DNA of 64,000 nt from Ensifer sp. Root278 (GTDB taxonomy: Bacteria > Pseudomonadota > Alphaproteobacteria > Rhizobiales > Rhizobiaceae). The stretch spans positions 68,565 to 132,564 of the forward strand of contig NZ_LMJJ01000001.1 in the NCBI RefSeq assembly GCF_001429285.1, in the 5' to 3' direction. The translations under genes were made by a program, and so were the position numbers. The notes under the pieces were generated by a model. It was not told the origin of the DNA, searched no databases, and saw nothing but the letters and a program-made list of their open reading frames with translations. Numbering within the stretch: the stretch's first letter is position 1; every line of letters starts with the position of its first letter. Shown piece by piece: positions 40,535 through 48,589 of this stretch.

Positions 40535-40684
40535 TCTTCTGCCGGATCGAGCTACCGCGTGCTGCGGCGACCCCTTGCTGGCCTCGTCAGCGCTAACGCG
40601 ACAGGATTGCGACCAAACCCGCTCTGGCCATCAACCAGAAGTCAGGGCGCGCGGCAAACCGTATGCACCTTTCCTGCTGCCGCT

Positions 40685-41107
40685 CTAATAGACGTCGGTC
40701 TTCGATCGACTGATGTAAAAACCGTGGCCGTCACTGCGCTCGCAGCTGAGCCCGGTCTTGCTGGACCGACAGCTAAACGGCCCCTTCTTCCAGCTGTTGC
40801 CGTAGCTCAGGATATGGGAGCCGTCGCAGCATGCTGTATCGCCCGCGTTCTGGAATCGTCGGGCCTTGCCCGCCTTTCCCAGAATGAACCTCTGATAGGT
40901 CGGTTCGATGCGGTCACAGCCAAGTTCCGGGCCGCCGTCCTCCGGGACATAAACATCGGAGCCACCGGCTGGCGTGTATTGGCAACCGATGTTGCCGGTC
41001 GGCATGTTGAAATAAATCAGACCGCCATCGGCGGGGAAATTCTGCTCTGCTGCATTCCCGTCGAATGCGATGAGCGCGGCGACCGCGAACACAAGAAAGC
41101 GCATCAT
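40685..41107 (-). CDS. Secreted DUF6636-like protein
   Basis: A 140-aa exported protein. The signal peptide MMRFLVFAVAALIAFDGNAA is cut before EQN. The mature part has five to six cysteines in the pattern NIGCQY, ELGCDR, TACCDG, FSCRSS and LSCERSDGHGFYISRS; the closing 'CxRxDGHGFxxSR' segment is, as I recall, that of DUF6636 proteins. Multiple disulfides are expected in the periplasm. Function unknown. The two adjacent ATGs at 41107 and 41104 are both possible; longer forms would lack a signal peptide. Confidence 0.8.
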   Translation of the reverse strand: MMRFLVFAVAALIAFDGNAAEQNFPADGGLIYFNMPTGNIGCQYTPAGGSDVYVPEDGGPELGCDRIEPTYQRFILGKAGKARRFQNAGDTACCDGSHILSYGNSWKKGPFSCRSSKTGLSCERSDGHGFYISRSKTDVY

Positions 41108-41305
41108 TCGAGCTTTGGCCCCTGACCTTTGTCGATCCCGCAAAGTGCAGCAAGTAAAACATATCAGCGGGAAATGGGGAAATGGTCTCGGCTCTCGACC
41201 TGCGGTCGACGGCACGGCGCCGTGAGACAAATTGGCTCGAGCCTGTCGGGGAGGACTTCAATAGTTAGCTGTTGCGCTAAGTGTTTGGTCATGATACTTA
41301 GCCTT

Positions 41306-41638
41306 ATGGAACAGTATTCAGGCCGATTGGACGTGATCTTTCAGGCGCTCGCCGATCCCACCCGGCGCGCCGTGCTTTCGCGGCTCGGCGGCGGCCCGGC
41401 GAGCATCAGCGATCTCGCCAGACCCTTCGACATGGCCCTGCCGTCCTTCATGAAGCACATCCACTTCCTGGAAGGCAGCGGCCTGATCCGCACGCACAAG
41501 CAGGGCCGGGTGCGGACCTGCGCCATCGAGAAGGCGCAATTCGCCGTGGTCGAGACCTGGCTTTCGGCGCAGCGCGCGCTCTGGGAAGGCCGTGCCGACC
41601 GGCTGGAAAAATTCGTCACTGAACACGAGGAGGAATGA
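41306..41638 (+). CDS. ArsR-family transcriptional regulator
   Basis: A 110-aa winged-helix repressor: VIFQALADPTRRAVLSRLGGGPASISDLARPFDMALPSFMKHIHFLEGSGLIRTHKQGRVRTCAIE. No metal-binding cysteine box is present (no ELCVCDL motif), so it belongs to the non-metal group that is usually paired with an AHSA1/SRPBCC protein. That partner follows after one base. ATG 41306 gives the usual family length; longer in-frame starts run through non-protein-like sequence. Confidence 0.92.
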   Translation: MEQYSGRLDVIFQALADPTRRAVLSRLGGGPASISDLARPFDMALPSFMKHIHFLEGSGLIRTHKQGRVRTCAIEKAQFAVVETWLSAQRALWEGRADRLEKFVTEHEEE

Positions 41639-41639
41639 C

Positions 41640-42116
41640 ATGATCCGCTCTCCAGATCCCGAACTCGACCTGACGATGGCACGCATCATCAAGGCGCCGC
41701 GCGCGACCGTCTGGCGCGCCTGGAGCGATCGGACCCGGCTTGAGCAATGGTGGGTCCCGGCGCCGGCAATATGCAAGGTGATCGATATGGACCTGAAGCC
41801 GGGCGGCGGCTTCGTGACCCGGATCAGCGAAGGCGGCGGCGAGTTCGTGCCGCATATCAATGCCTGCTTCCTCGCGGTCGACGAACTCTCGCGCATCGTC
41901 TTCACCGATACGCTCGTTGCCGGCTGGCGGCCGGCCGAGAACGCCTTCATGACGGCAATCATCACGCTCAGCGACCATCCGGCCGGCACTGAGTACGCCG
42001 CCCACGTGATGCACCGCAACGGCGCGGACCGGAAGATGCACGAGGAGATGGGTTTCCACGACGGCTGGGGAACGGTGGCGGAGCAACTGGCCCGGCTCGT
42101 CGAGCAAACCCATTAA
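41640..42116 (+). CDS. SRPBCC/AHSA1-family protein
   Basis: A 158-aa START-like lipid- or ligand-binding fold protein. Characteristic pieces are ARIIKAPRATVWRAWSDRTRLEQWWVP near the N-terminus and the C-terminal GWGTVAEQLARLV. Gene starts one base after the ArsR stop with GAGGAGG overlapping the end of that gene. The ArsR-SRPBCC-DHFR-like trio recurs in many alphaproteobacteria; what it senses is unknown. Confidence 0.92.
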   Translation: MIRSPDPELDLTMARIIKAPRATVWRAWSDRTRLEQWWVPAPAICKVIDMDLKPGGGFVTRISEGGGEFVPHINACFLAVDELSRIVFTDTLVAGWRPAENAFMTAIITLSDHPAGTEYAAHVMHRNGADRKMHEEMGFHDGWGTVAEQLARLVEQTH

Positions 42117-42128
42117 GGAGGCGAAGAC

Positions 42129-42752
42129 ATGCGCAACATCGTCCTGCAGATGATGACGACGCTCGATGGCCGCCTCGACGATCCGCTTGCCTGGATGGGC
42201 ACGGTGGTCGATGAGCAGTACCGGGCGATCGACCGCCTCTATGCCGGCTACGACACGGTACTCGTCGGGCGCACCACCTACGAGGAGATGGTCGGCTATT
42301 GGCCCGGCGCGCTGAACGATGAGGTCAACGGCGAGACCAATCGCGTGATGGCCAAACGCATGCACGACTCCCGCAAGATTGTGTTCTCCCGCACCGGTGA
42401 GCAGGCAATCAGCCCCTGGCACAATGCCGAACAGGTCGTGGCTGCCGACGACGCCGCACTTTCGCGCTACCTGATGGAGCTGAAGGCTGAGCCCGGCGGC
42501 GATATCCATCTCTCGGGTGGCGCCAGCCTGGCGCAGACGGTGATCGGCCTCGGGCTGGTCGATCGCTACCACTTCTTCGTCTATCCCGTCGTCTCGCCGG
42601 GTGAACCGTGGTTCGCCCGGCTGAGGGATAAGAACGAACTGCAGCTGATCGGCAGCGAACACTACGACAACGGTGTCGTCGGACTTCACTACGCAACCGT
42701 ACGCGACGCCAAGTCGGAGCGGCCGAAGAGCTTCTCCGAGCTCATTGCCTAA
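42129..42752 (+). CDS. Dihydrofolate reductase family protein (RibD C-terminal domain)
   Basis: A 207-aa NADPH-binding protein of the RibD-C/YyaP type: NIVLQMMTTLDGRLDDPLAWM, DTVLVGRTTYEEMVGYW and IHLSGGASLAQTVIGLGLVDRYHFFVYPV. It is not the folate-pathway enzyme FolA. Strong AAGGAGG site, 12 bases after the SRPBCC gene; third gene of the ArsR operon. The TAA stop lies in the terminal CTAA of the adjoining RIME-like repeat. Confidence 0.92.
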   Translation: MRNIVLQMMTTLDGRLDDPLAWMGTVVDEQYRAIDRLYAGYDTVLVGRTTYEEMVGYWPGALNDEVNGETNRVMAKRMHDSRKIVFSRTGEQAISPWHNAEQVVAADDAALSRYLMELKAEPGGDIHLSGGASLAQTVIGLGLVDRYHFFVYPVVSPGEPWFARLRDKNELQLIGSEHYDNGVVGLHYATVRDAKSERPKSFSELIA

Positions 42753-42858
42753 AGCAATTCCAGGAAAAGTGCGAAGCGGTTTTCCGTCCGGAATTGCGCC
42801 CGTGCCAAGTGAAGCAATTCCAGGAAAAGTGCGAAGCGGTTTTCCGTCCGGAGTTGCG
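42753..42858 (+). repeat. Tandem pair of RIME-like half-elements (family A, copies 2a and 2b)
   Basis: Two copies (42753-42798 and 42813-42858) of AGCAATTCCAGGAAAAGTG...TTTTCCGTCCGGAATTGCG, identical except for one base, repeated with an exact 60-bp period. Each copy is the outer palindrome of the longer element found at 6274 and 60093; the inner TAGATCACTTC palindrome is missing. Confidence 0.88.
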
Positions 42859-42869
42859 TGTTGCTGGAA

Positions 42870-43799
42870 TCAGTCTCCGCCTCGCAGGGCGGAGAGCAGC
42901 CGATCGTAGGTCGGAGCCAGCCGCCGCAGGGCTTCCGCCGCTTCCGCATCTCTGCGCAAGACCAACGGATATTGCAGCGCGCCGATGAGTCGCGCCTGTT
43001 CGCCGGCAACGGCGGCGGACTTGGCAAAGCCGGCGCGCTCGAGGCAGGTTTCGGCGTCAGCCGCACGGCGGGCGCCGACGCGAACGGCGAAATGGATCAG
43101 GTGCGCCCGCAAGCCCTTGTCACAGCGTTCCTCGATGCGCGCCGCCAGCGCTTCGGCGGCCTCGGCATTGCCGAGGCTCCTAGGCGGCATCGCTCGATCC
43201 GTAACCATCGACAGCCAGTGGATCGCGGCCGGGATCGAGGCCCGGATCCCGTCCACCTCCGAGACCTCCGCCACCCGCGAAAAGCCCGACCGCATCGTGA
43301 AAGAATCGCCGTAGGTGAGCGTCTTCGCGCTCCAGGCCGCCATGAAATCACTGATCGGCAGCGAGGCGTAGGGGTAGCCCTGCGGATCGTGCATCAGCAC
43401 CCGCTCCTCGTCGAGCGCGAGGACTACGACATAGTGGTCGGCCTCGATCGGCCCGGTCATGCCGGGCTGATGGCGGAGATGTCCCATTTCCACCGGGCCG
43501 ACCCAGACCGGGCCATCCTTGAGCGTCGACCGGAGGCGAGAAAGCGCGTCCTCGGCATCGTCACCCTTGCTGACTTCCGAGGTCCAGCCGAGCGCAGCAA
43601 GCGCGCCGTCGAACCCGGCTTCCGGGTCCCAGCCATAGGGGTCGAAGAACGGCAGCGAGCCGCCGATGAGCTGCATTCCGAACGGGCTGCTTGTGGCAAA
43701 TTCGATGACGGCGGGCGAGGGCGCCGCCTCGCCGAACATCATGGCGAAGGAATTGGCGTAGCAATAGGGGCCGGAGCCCACATAGGGAACGTGCTGCAT
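42870..43799 (-). CDS. BtrH N-terminal domain / papain-like fold protein
   Basis: A 309-aa protein. The N-terminus MQHVPYVGSGPYCYANSFAMMF, with Cys then His (ADHYVVVLALDEERVLMHDPQGYPYASL) and Asp, matches the butirosin-BtrH/C39-like cysteine-peptidase fold; a Cys-His-Asp arrangement typical of acyltransferases or peptidases is present. The C-terminal third is helical and Ala/Glu-rich. ATG 43799 begins the homology; a longer frame upstream overlaps the MerR gene. It lies 47 bp after that MerR gene on the same strand, so it is probably a MerR-controlled operon. Substrate unknown. Confidence 0.82.
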   Translation of the reverse strand: MQHVPYVGSGPYCYANSFAMMFGEAAPSPAVIEFATSSPFGMQLIGGSLPFFDPYGWDPEAGFDGALAALGWTSEVSKGDDAEDALSRLRSTLKDGPVWVGPVEMGHLRHQPGMTGPIEADHYVVVLALDEERVLMHDPQGYPYASLPISDFMAAWSAKTLTYGDSFTMRSGFSRVAEVSEVDGIRASIPAAIHWLSMVTDRAMPPRSLGNAEAAEALAARIEERCDKGLRAHLIHFAVRVGARRAADAETCLERAGFAKSAAVAGEQARLIGALQYPLVLRRDAEAAEALRRLAPTYDRLLSALRGGD

Positions 43800-43846
43800 C
43801 GGATGGAACCCTTGAGCGATTGAGGGGGGATGTGAAGGGAGGCTTG

Positions 43847-44653
43847 TTAAGGCACGATGGGATAGGCGACATCGAAACGGGCGTCGCCGCTGCCGGGGTA
43901 GATTTCGTAGGGGCTGCCGAAACAATTGAGATCGTTGCTGTGCTCGAACCAGGCCTCGATCGCGTCGTAGACACGCAGCACCGCCGGAAAGGTCTCGAAC
44001 GTCTCGGACACCGGCAGGAATGCTTCGCGCCCAGCCGGCTGAAGTCGCATGCGCAGATCACCTGACGGTTCGAGGCTGCCGGTGTAGCCGATCGCGACCT
44101 CGACGAGGCCCTTGCCATCATGGTTCACGGGCTCGTGGAAATGCAGCGTCATCGGCCCATCGTCGTCCTTGCCGCATAGTGCCAGGTAGCTGCGGATCGC
44201 CGCTTCGGCGCTTTCCGTGAAAGCGTCGAGCGCATCGACCGTCACATGACCCTGCCGATAGACGATCTTCGAAGGGGCAGTGTCGCGGACGCGGACGGCT
44301 TTGATCAGCGGATCATCGCCGCCGGACGATTGCCGGAAGATCGCCTGCACCAGCTCGCTCTGCTCCTCGAGCCGTTTGGTCTGTACCTCCAGCCAGGCGC
44401 GAAGTTCGGCGAGGCGCACTTCGGGCTGAAGCTCGATCAGGCGGGCGATTCGGGCGATCGGCAGGCCCAATTGCCGCAGCCTTGCGATCAAGCGGGCGCG
44501 GCCCGCCTGCTCGGCGGCGTAGTAGCGGTAGCCGGTCACCGGATCGACGTGGGCGGGCACGAGCAGGCCCTGCTCAACATAGAGCCGGAGCGCCTTCGGC
44601 GACAGTCTTGTGGCAGCGCCGAAACGGCCGGCGAGGAAAAAAGAATCGGTCAT
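43847..44653 (-). CDS. MerR-family regulator with GyrI-like effector domain
   Basis: A 268-aa regulator of the BmrR/TipA-like type. The DNA-binding part is GAATRLSPKALRLYVEQGLLVPAHVDPVTGYRYYAAEQAGRARLIARLRQLGLP, followed by a coiled-coil dimer helix and a C-terminal GyrI-like domain (about 125-268) that binds small hydrophobic molecules. The start codon lies only seven bases after a MerR-type -10 box, so the transcript is probably leaderless. Cotranscribed with the BtrH-like gene. Confidence 0.92.
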   Translation of the reverse strand: MTDSFFLAGRFGAATRLSPKALRLYVEQGLLVPAHVDPVTGYRYYAAEQAGRARLIARLRQLGLPIARIARLIELQPEVRLAELRAWLEVQTKRLEEQSELVQAIFRQSSGGDDPLIKAVRVRDTAPSKIVYRQGHVTVDALDAFTESAEAAIRSYLALCGKDDDGPMTLHFHEPVNHDGKGLVEVAIGYTGSLEPSGDLRMRLQPAGREAFLPVSETFETFPAVLRVYDAIEAWFEHSNDLNCFGSPYEIYPGSGDARFDVAYPIVP

Positions 44654-44659
44654 GAGACA

Positions 44660-44690
44660 AGTCTGGGGCCTGCCCCAGGGGCGAGGTCAA
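44660..44690 (-). promoter_or_regulatory. MerR-type autoregulatory promoter
   Basis: Minus strand: -35 TTGACC (44690-44685), 19-base spacer, -10 CAGACT (44665-44660). The spacer holds the dyad TGGGGC-AG-GCCCCA. The -10 is seven bases from the ATG, so transcription should start at or next to the start codon. Confidence 0.7.
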
Positions 44691-44779
44691 GAGGCATCTT
44701 GCGGTCTTGCTGGCAGCCGCCGGACCGGTTGGCTGAATACCTCCCGGAGCAGGCAACCGCTCCGGGAGGTACATGGCAG

Positions 44780-45976
44780 CTATTGTCTTCCACGTCGGTT
44801 CAGGAGCGCCAGCGCCAGGAGCGTGACCGTCGCCATCACCAGGCAGTAGCCGACGAGCGGCCAGGCCGTATAGCCCTTCAGAAACAGAACGGCGCCGGTG
44901 CCGACGACGGCGACGATCACGCTCTGGATGCAGAAGTAGAGCGCCACCGCCGTTCCGGCGATCGCGTCAAAGGCCTTCAGCGCGCCGTTCGCAGTCACCG
45001 AGGCGCTCATGACAATGCCGACGGCGATCACCCACATCGGCAGCACGAAGCTTGCGAAGGAGGGTGTCGTGAAGACTTCGCCGGCGGCAAGCAACAGCCC
45101 GCCAAGGATCAGCGCTGCCATGCCGCGCATGAGGCAGCCGGACATCCCGTAGCGGCCGACGAAACCCTTGGCGAAGCGCGTGGTCAGGATCATCACCACT
45201 GCCGCCGTCGCGAAGGCGAGGCTGAAGCCGAACTGCGAATAGCCGGCGCGATCGATGAGCAGGCGCGGCGCGGTCGAGAAGAACACGAAGAACGCGCCCA
45301 TCGCCGTGCTGAAGCCGAGCGTATAGGTCCAGAACGCGCCGTTCCTGAGAATGGGCTTAAAGCTGGGCTTCCCGTTGCCGGAAGGGATTGGCCGGGTTTC
45401 CGACCAGCGCAGCAGCGCCTGGCCGAGCGCGGTAAGACCGAGCACGCCGAGCGTCAGGAAGATCGCCTGCCAGCCGAGAGCGCCTGAGATCAGCGCGCCG
45501 GCAATCGGTCCGAGCGCCGGAACGAAGGACAGCATGGCGCTGAAGAGGCCGTATATGGTGACGCCTTCCGGACGTGCGCCATAGACGTCCCGCACCGTCG
45601 CGAAGGTCGCGACCAGCGCCGCCGAGGCGCCCGCCGCCTGCGCAAGCCGGAGTGCCACGAAGACCGGCGCTGAGGTGGTGACCGCCAGCAGCAATGACGT
45701 CAGTGCAAACAAAGTCGCGCCTCCGAGAAGCACCGGACGGCGGCCGAACCGGTCGGAGAGCGGGCCGAAGAGCACCTGTCCCAAGCCCAGCATGAGCATG
45801 TAGAGGCTCAGCGTCAGCTGGACGATTGCCGGCGACGTGCCGAGAATGCCGGGCATTTCCGGCACGACAGGCAGATAGATGTCCATGGCGAGCGACGCCA
45901 GGATATCGAAAGGCGCCATCAGCAGCAGAGCCGCCGGCAGCGTATAGGGCCAGGTGGGCAAGTTATGATCGGGCAT
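44780..45976 (-). CDS. MFS drug exporter of the CmlA/FloR (chloramphenicol) type
   Basis: Twelve-helix proton antiporter of 398 aa. Beyond the general Bcr/CflA pattern it follows CmlA/FloR closely from memory: LLLMAPFDILASLAMDIYLPVVPEMP, IVQLTLSLYMLMLGLGQVLFGPLSDRFGRRPVLLGG, GASAALVATFATVRDVYG and FFVFFSTAPRLLI. The natural substrate is unknown; phenicol export is a testable possibility. The ATG at 45976 is used because the longer frame starts with TTG without a ribosome site. A perfect 11-bp hairpin lies about 80-115 bp upstream. The MerR gene downstream is on the same strand. Confidence 0.9.
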   Translation of the reverse strand: MPDHNLPTWPYTLPAALLLMAPFDILASLAMDIYLPVVPEMPGILGTSPAIVQLTLSLYMLMLGLGQVLFGPLSDRFGRRPVLLGGATLFALTSLLLAVTTSAPVFVALRLAQAAGASAALVATFATVRDVYGARPEGVTIYGLFSAMLSFVPALGPIAGALISGALGWQAIFLTLGVLGLTALGQALLRWSETRPIPSGNGKPSFKPILRNGAFWTYTLGFSTAMGAFFVFFSTAPRLLIDRAGYSQFGFSLAFATAAVVMILTTRFAKGFVGRYGMSGCLMRGMAALILGGLLLAAGEVFTTPSFASFVLPMWVIAVGIVMSASVTANGALKAFDAIAGTAVALYFCIQSVIVAVVGTGAVLFLKGYTAWPLVGYCLVMATVTLLALALLNRRGRQ

Positions 45977-46056
45977 GATGAAACATCCGCGCAAATGGGT
46001 AACATTCGGCGGCGATCTGCCACTTCATCAAATCTTGGGAGTGTGAGCCGACAGAC

Positions 46057-46089
46057 GCCGCAACAACTTTTTCAAACCGTTGTTGCGGC
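46057..46089. other. Hairpin upstream of the CmlA-like gene
   Basis: Perfect 11-bp inverted repeat GCCGCAACAAC/GTTGTTGCGGC with an 11-base AT-rich loop and no T-run. It is either an mRNA leader structure or an operator of the exporter gene; I found no leader peptide overlapping it. Confidence 0.45.
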
Positions 46090-46224
46090 TTACCTGGTTG
46101 CTGACTCGTCGGTCCTCATCTGCGGCTCCTGCAGGCTGACGGCAATGCCAGGCCCATATCGACATCAATAGTGGCGCATGTCCTATCATTCGGCTTTTGA
46201 CGTGGCAACCCGTCGGATCACCGC

Positions 46225-46506
46225 TCAGGCATGCGGGTCGGCGTCGCCCGGCTTCGCGTTCAGCCGGTTCTCGACGCTGGCAACACCGATCACCGATGCC
46301 GCCGCATCCCCGGCGCAGGCGACGTCCGTTTCGCTCGCGACCTCACCGGAAAGAACGACGAGCCCGCCAAGCGCCATCACCGAGATGCGGCTCGTGTCGA
46401 CCAGGGCGGCATACTGGATGAAGCGCAGCACCTTGTCGGCGAGCGCGTCATCCGTCAGATGCGGATCGTCGTCTCCATGGGCATAAATGGGCTTATCTGG
46501 CGGCAT
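46225..46506 (-). CDS. BON-domain protein
   Basis: A 93-aa protein consisting of one BON domain (DDALADKVLRFIQYAALVDTSRISVMALGGLVVLSGEVASETDVACAGDAAASVIGVASVENRL), which folds as an alpha-beta sandwich and is thought to contact phospholipids. There is no signal peptide in the chosen form (ATG 46506, AGGAAC site). Divergent from the AEC transporter gene, with 131 bp between starts. Function unknown. Confidence 0.85.
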   Translation of the reverse strand: MPPDKPIYAHGDDDPHLTDDALADKVLRFIQYAALVDTSRISVMALGGLVVLSGEVASETDVACAGDAAASVIGVASVENRLNAKPGDADPHA

Positions 46507-46637
46507 GGCATGTTCCTCATGCTCTTCCCGAACGCCTGCGGTCTGCGAAGGTTCCCTTGAAAGTGCTCTGCCGCGCCGCGCTTGCGATCCTGGCGTGAAC
46601 GCGGTTATTGCTGGCAGTCCCATCCCAAGGCCTGCGC

Positions 46638-47582
46638 ATGTCCGACATCTTCCAGAACGTTCTGCCCATCTTCGTCCTGATCCTTGCCGGCTGGCTGCTG
46701 GTTCGGTCAGGCTATCTGAAACCGGCTGTCGGCGAAGCGCTCGGCGACTTCGTCTTTCGTGTTGCCGTTCCCGTTCTATTATTTCGCACGATTGCCGAAG
46801 CGGATTTCAAGGACGGTTCGCCCTGGCCGCTCTGGGTCGCCTACTTTTCCGGCGTTGCCGTCACCTGGGCGGCCGGGCATCTGGCTGCAACGCTCATCTT
46901 CCGGCGTGACCCACGCATGGGCGTTCTTGCCGGCGTCTCCTCGGCCTTCGCCAACACCGTGTTCATCGGCTTGCCGTTGGTTTCACGCATCGTCGGCGAG
47001 GAGGGAATAGTGGCGATTTCGATCCTGCTGTCCGTCCATCTGCCGGTCATGATGATCGCCGGCACGCTGCTGATGGAGCGTGCCGAGCGCCGTGCAAGCG
47101 GCAAACCAGGGCAAAGCCCGTTGCATCTTCTCGCCGGCGTCGGCCGCAACCTGGTGCGCAATCCGCTGGTCATCGGGCTTGCTTGCGGCGCAGCGTTTCA
47201 TCTCGTCGGCCAGCCGCTTGGCGGACCTGTGAAGACTGTCGTCGATCAGCTTGCCTCGATGGCGGCGCCGGCAGCGCTGATCTCGATCGGCATGGCGCTA
47301 GACAAATACGGCCTTGCCGGCAATCTCGGTCTTGCTTCCTTTACGAGTGTGCTGAAGCTCCTCGTCATGCCCGGGGTCGTGTTCACCAGTTGCCACCTGC
47401 TTGGCCTCAACGACAACTGGACGACGGCGCTGGTGCTGACATCGGCCGTTCCAACCGGCGTCAACGCCTGGCTGATCGCCAACCATTTCAACGTCGGCCA
47501 CGCACTCGCCTCCTCGACCATCACATTGACGACCGCGCTCGGCGTCGTCAGCGTTTCGGTCTGGGCCTATCTGCTGGTGTGA
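46638..47582 (+). CDS. AEC (auxin efflux carrier) family transporter
   Basis: Inner-membrane carrier of 314 aa with about ten helices in two five-helix repeats. Family pieces: NVLPIFVLILAGWLLVRSGYL, SSAFANTVFIGLPLV, APAALISIGMALDKYG and SAVPTGVNAWLIA. Bacterial members export malonate, malate or related acids; substrate not inferable. ATG 46638 is chosen over an upstream in-frame start for fit to the family N-terminus. Ends at a terminator shared with cycM. Confidence 0.92.
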   Translation: MSDIFQNVLPIFVLILAGWLLVRSGYLKPAVGEALGDFVFRVAVPVLLFRTIAEADFKDGSPWPLWVAYFSGVAVTWAAGHLAATLIFRRDPRMGVLAGVSSAFANTVFIGLPLVSRIVGEEGIVAISILLSVHLPVMMIAGTLLMERAERRASGKPGQSPLHLLAGVGRNLVRNPLVIGLACGAAFHLVGQPLGGPVKTVVDQLASMAAPAALISIGMALDKYGLAGNLGLASFTSVLKLLVMPGVVFTSCHLLGLNDNWTTALVLTSAVPTGVNAWLIANHFNVGHALASSTITLTTALGVVSVSVWAYLLV

Positions 47583-47678
47583 CTGCTTCGGAACTTCGGG
47601 AAGTGTTTCCTCGGGAGGAGCGAAATCCCGTCTATCGATTCGCGTGGATGTGTCGCGTCACCGTGCCCCGCAAATGCA

Positions 47679-47704
47679 AAAGGCCCGGCGCGAGCCGGGC
47701 CTTT
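47679..47704. terminator. Bidirectional terminator between the AEC gene and cycM
   Basis: Perfect 11-bp stem AAAGGCCCGGC/GCCGGGCCTTT with loop GCGA; A-run on the left and T-run on the right serve the converging genes. Confidence 0.9.
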
Positions 47705-47731
47705 CGAATGGGTTGTTTCCAACCGCTAAGC

Positions 47732-48433
47732 TTATTGCGCCGGTGCCGGCTGGCCTTCGGCAGGCTTGGATTCCGTCGCCGGAGCGGCCTGGCCTTCAGC
47801 CGGCTTGGTTTCGGTTGCCGGAGCCTCTGCCGGCTTTGCGCCTTCGGCGCCAGCAGCCGGTGCCGCTTCGGCAGCGCCGCCAGCCGCATCCGGCAGCGGA
47901 GCCGGAGAATCGGCCTGCTCGCGCAGCCACGCGATCAGGTTGGCGCGCTCGTCCGGCTTCTTGACGCCGGCAAAGCCCATGGCGGTGCCCGGAACGTGCT
48001 TCTTCGGCGCTTCGATGAAGAAGCTCAGGTGGTCGTAATCCCAGACGACCTTGCTGCCCTCGGAGAAGGTCTTCATGCCGGCCGAATAGCTGAAGCCTTC
48101 ATGCGAGGCGATCGGACGGTTGACGAGGCCCCAGAGGTTCGGACCGACTTTGTTTGCGCCGCCCTTGTCGGCGGTGTGACAGCTTGCGCACTTCTTGAAC
48201 ACGGCTTCACCGGCAGAAGCATCGGCCTTGAGAAGCAGCGGCTTGATATCGACTTCGACTTCTGCGGCGCCGCCGGCGCCGGCTTCAGACGTGCCCTCTT
48301 CGGCAACGATCGCGAAGCCTTCCTTCTCGGGAGCCTCGGAGTGGAAAATGCCTTCCGATGCAATGGACACGGACATCAGAACGAAGACCGTCCCCAGAAA
48401 GGCACCCACGCCCATGTTCACATATGAATTCAT
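47732..48433 (-). CDS. cycM: Membrane-anchored cytochrome c CycM
   Basis: A 233-aa class I c-type cytochrome kept in the periplasm by an N-terminal signal anchor ([22 protein letters not shown]). It carries electrons to terminal oxidases. Haem attachment is [13 protein letters not shown] and the methionine ligand is in [24 protein letters not shown]. The last 60 residues are an Ala/Pro/Glu/Lys-rich tail with a near repeat ([20 protein letters not shown]), outside the conserved domain. ATG 48433 begins the anchor; the longer frame is unsupported. Confidence 0.95.
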   Translation of the reverse strand: MNSYVNMGVGAFLGTVFVLMSVSIASEGIFHSEAPEKEGFAIVAEEGTSEAGAGGAAEVEVDIKPLLLKADASAGEAVFKKCASCHTADKGGANKVGPNLWGLVNRPIASHEGFSYSAGMKTFSEGSKVVWDYDHLSFFIEAPKKHVPGTAMGFAGVKKPDERANLIAWLREQADSPAPLPDAAGGAAEAAPAAGAEGAKPAEAPATETKPAEGQAAPATESKPAEGQPAPAQ

Positions 48434-48589
48434 CTGCAAACGCTCCCTTTGCCACCGGCGCAAACAAAAACCCGGCCTATCTTGAAATCGCGCGGAACCT
48501 ATGTCTTTTGGCTCTGCGTTGCAACAGTGATTATCGGCCCCTAACTGAGACTTATTGACACTTTCAGCGGGGTTTTTGAAGGCCAGATC

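Noticed and set aside
42753-42858. CRISPR-like direct repeats
   Set aside because: Only two units, spacing and sequence match the RIME-like element found elsewhere, and no cas gene is present.
45975-46046. A leader peptide before the CmlA-like exporter
   Set aside because: The only short frame is on the opposite strand; no minus-strand leader with a ribosome site overlaps the hairpin at 46057-46089.
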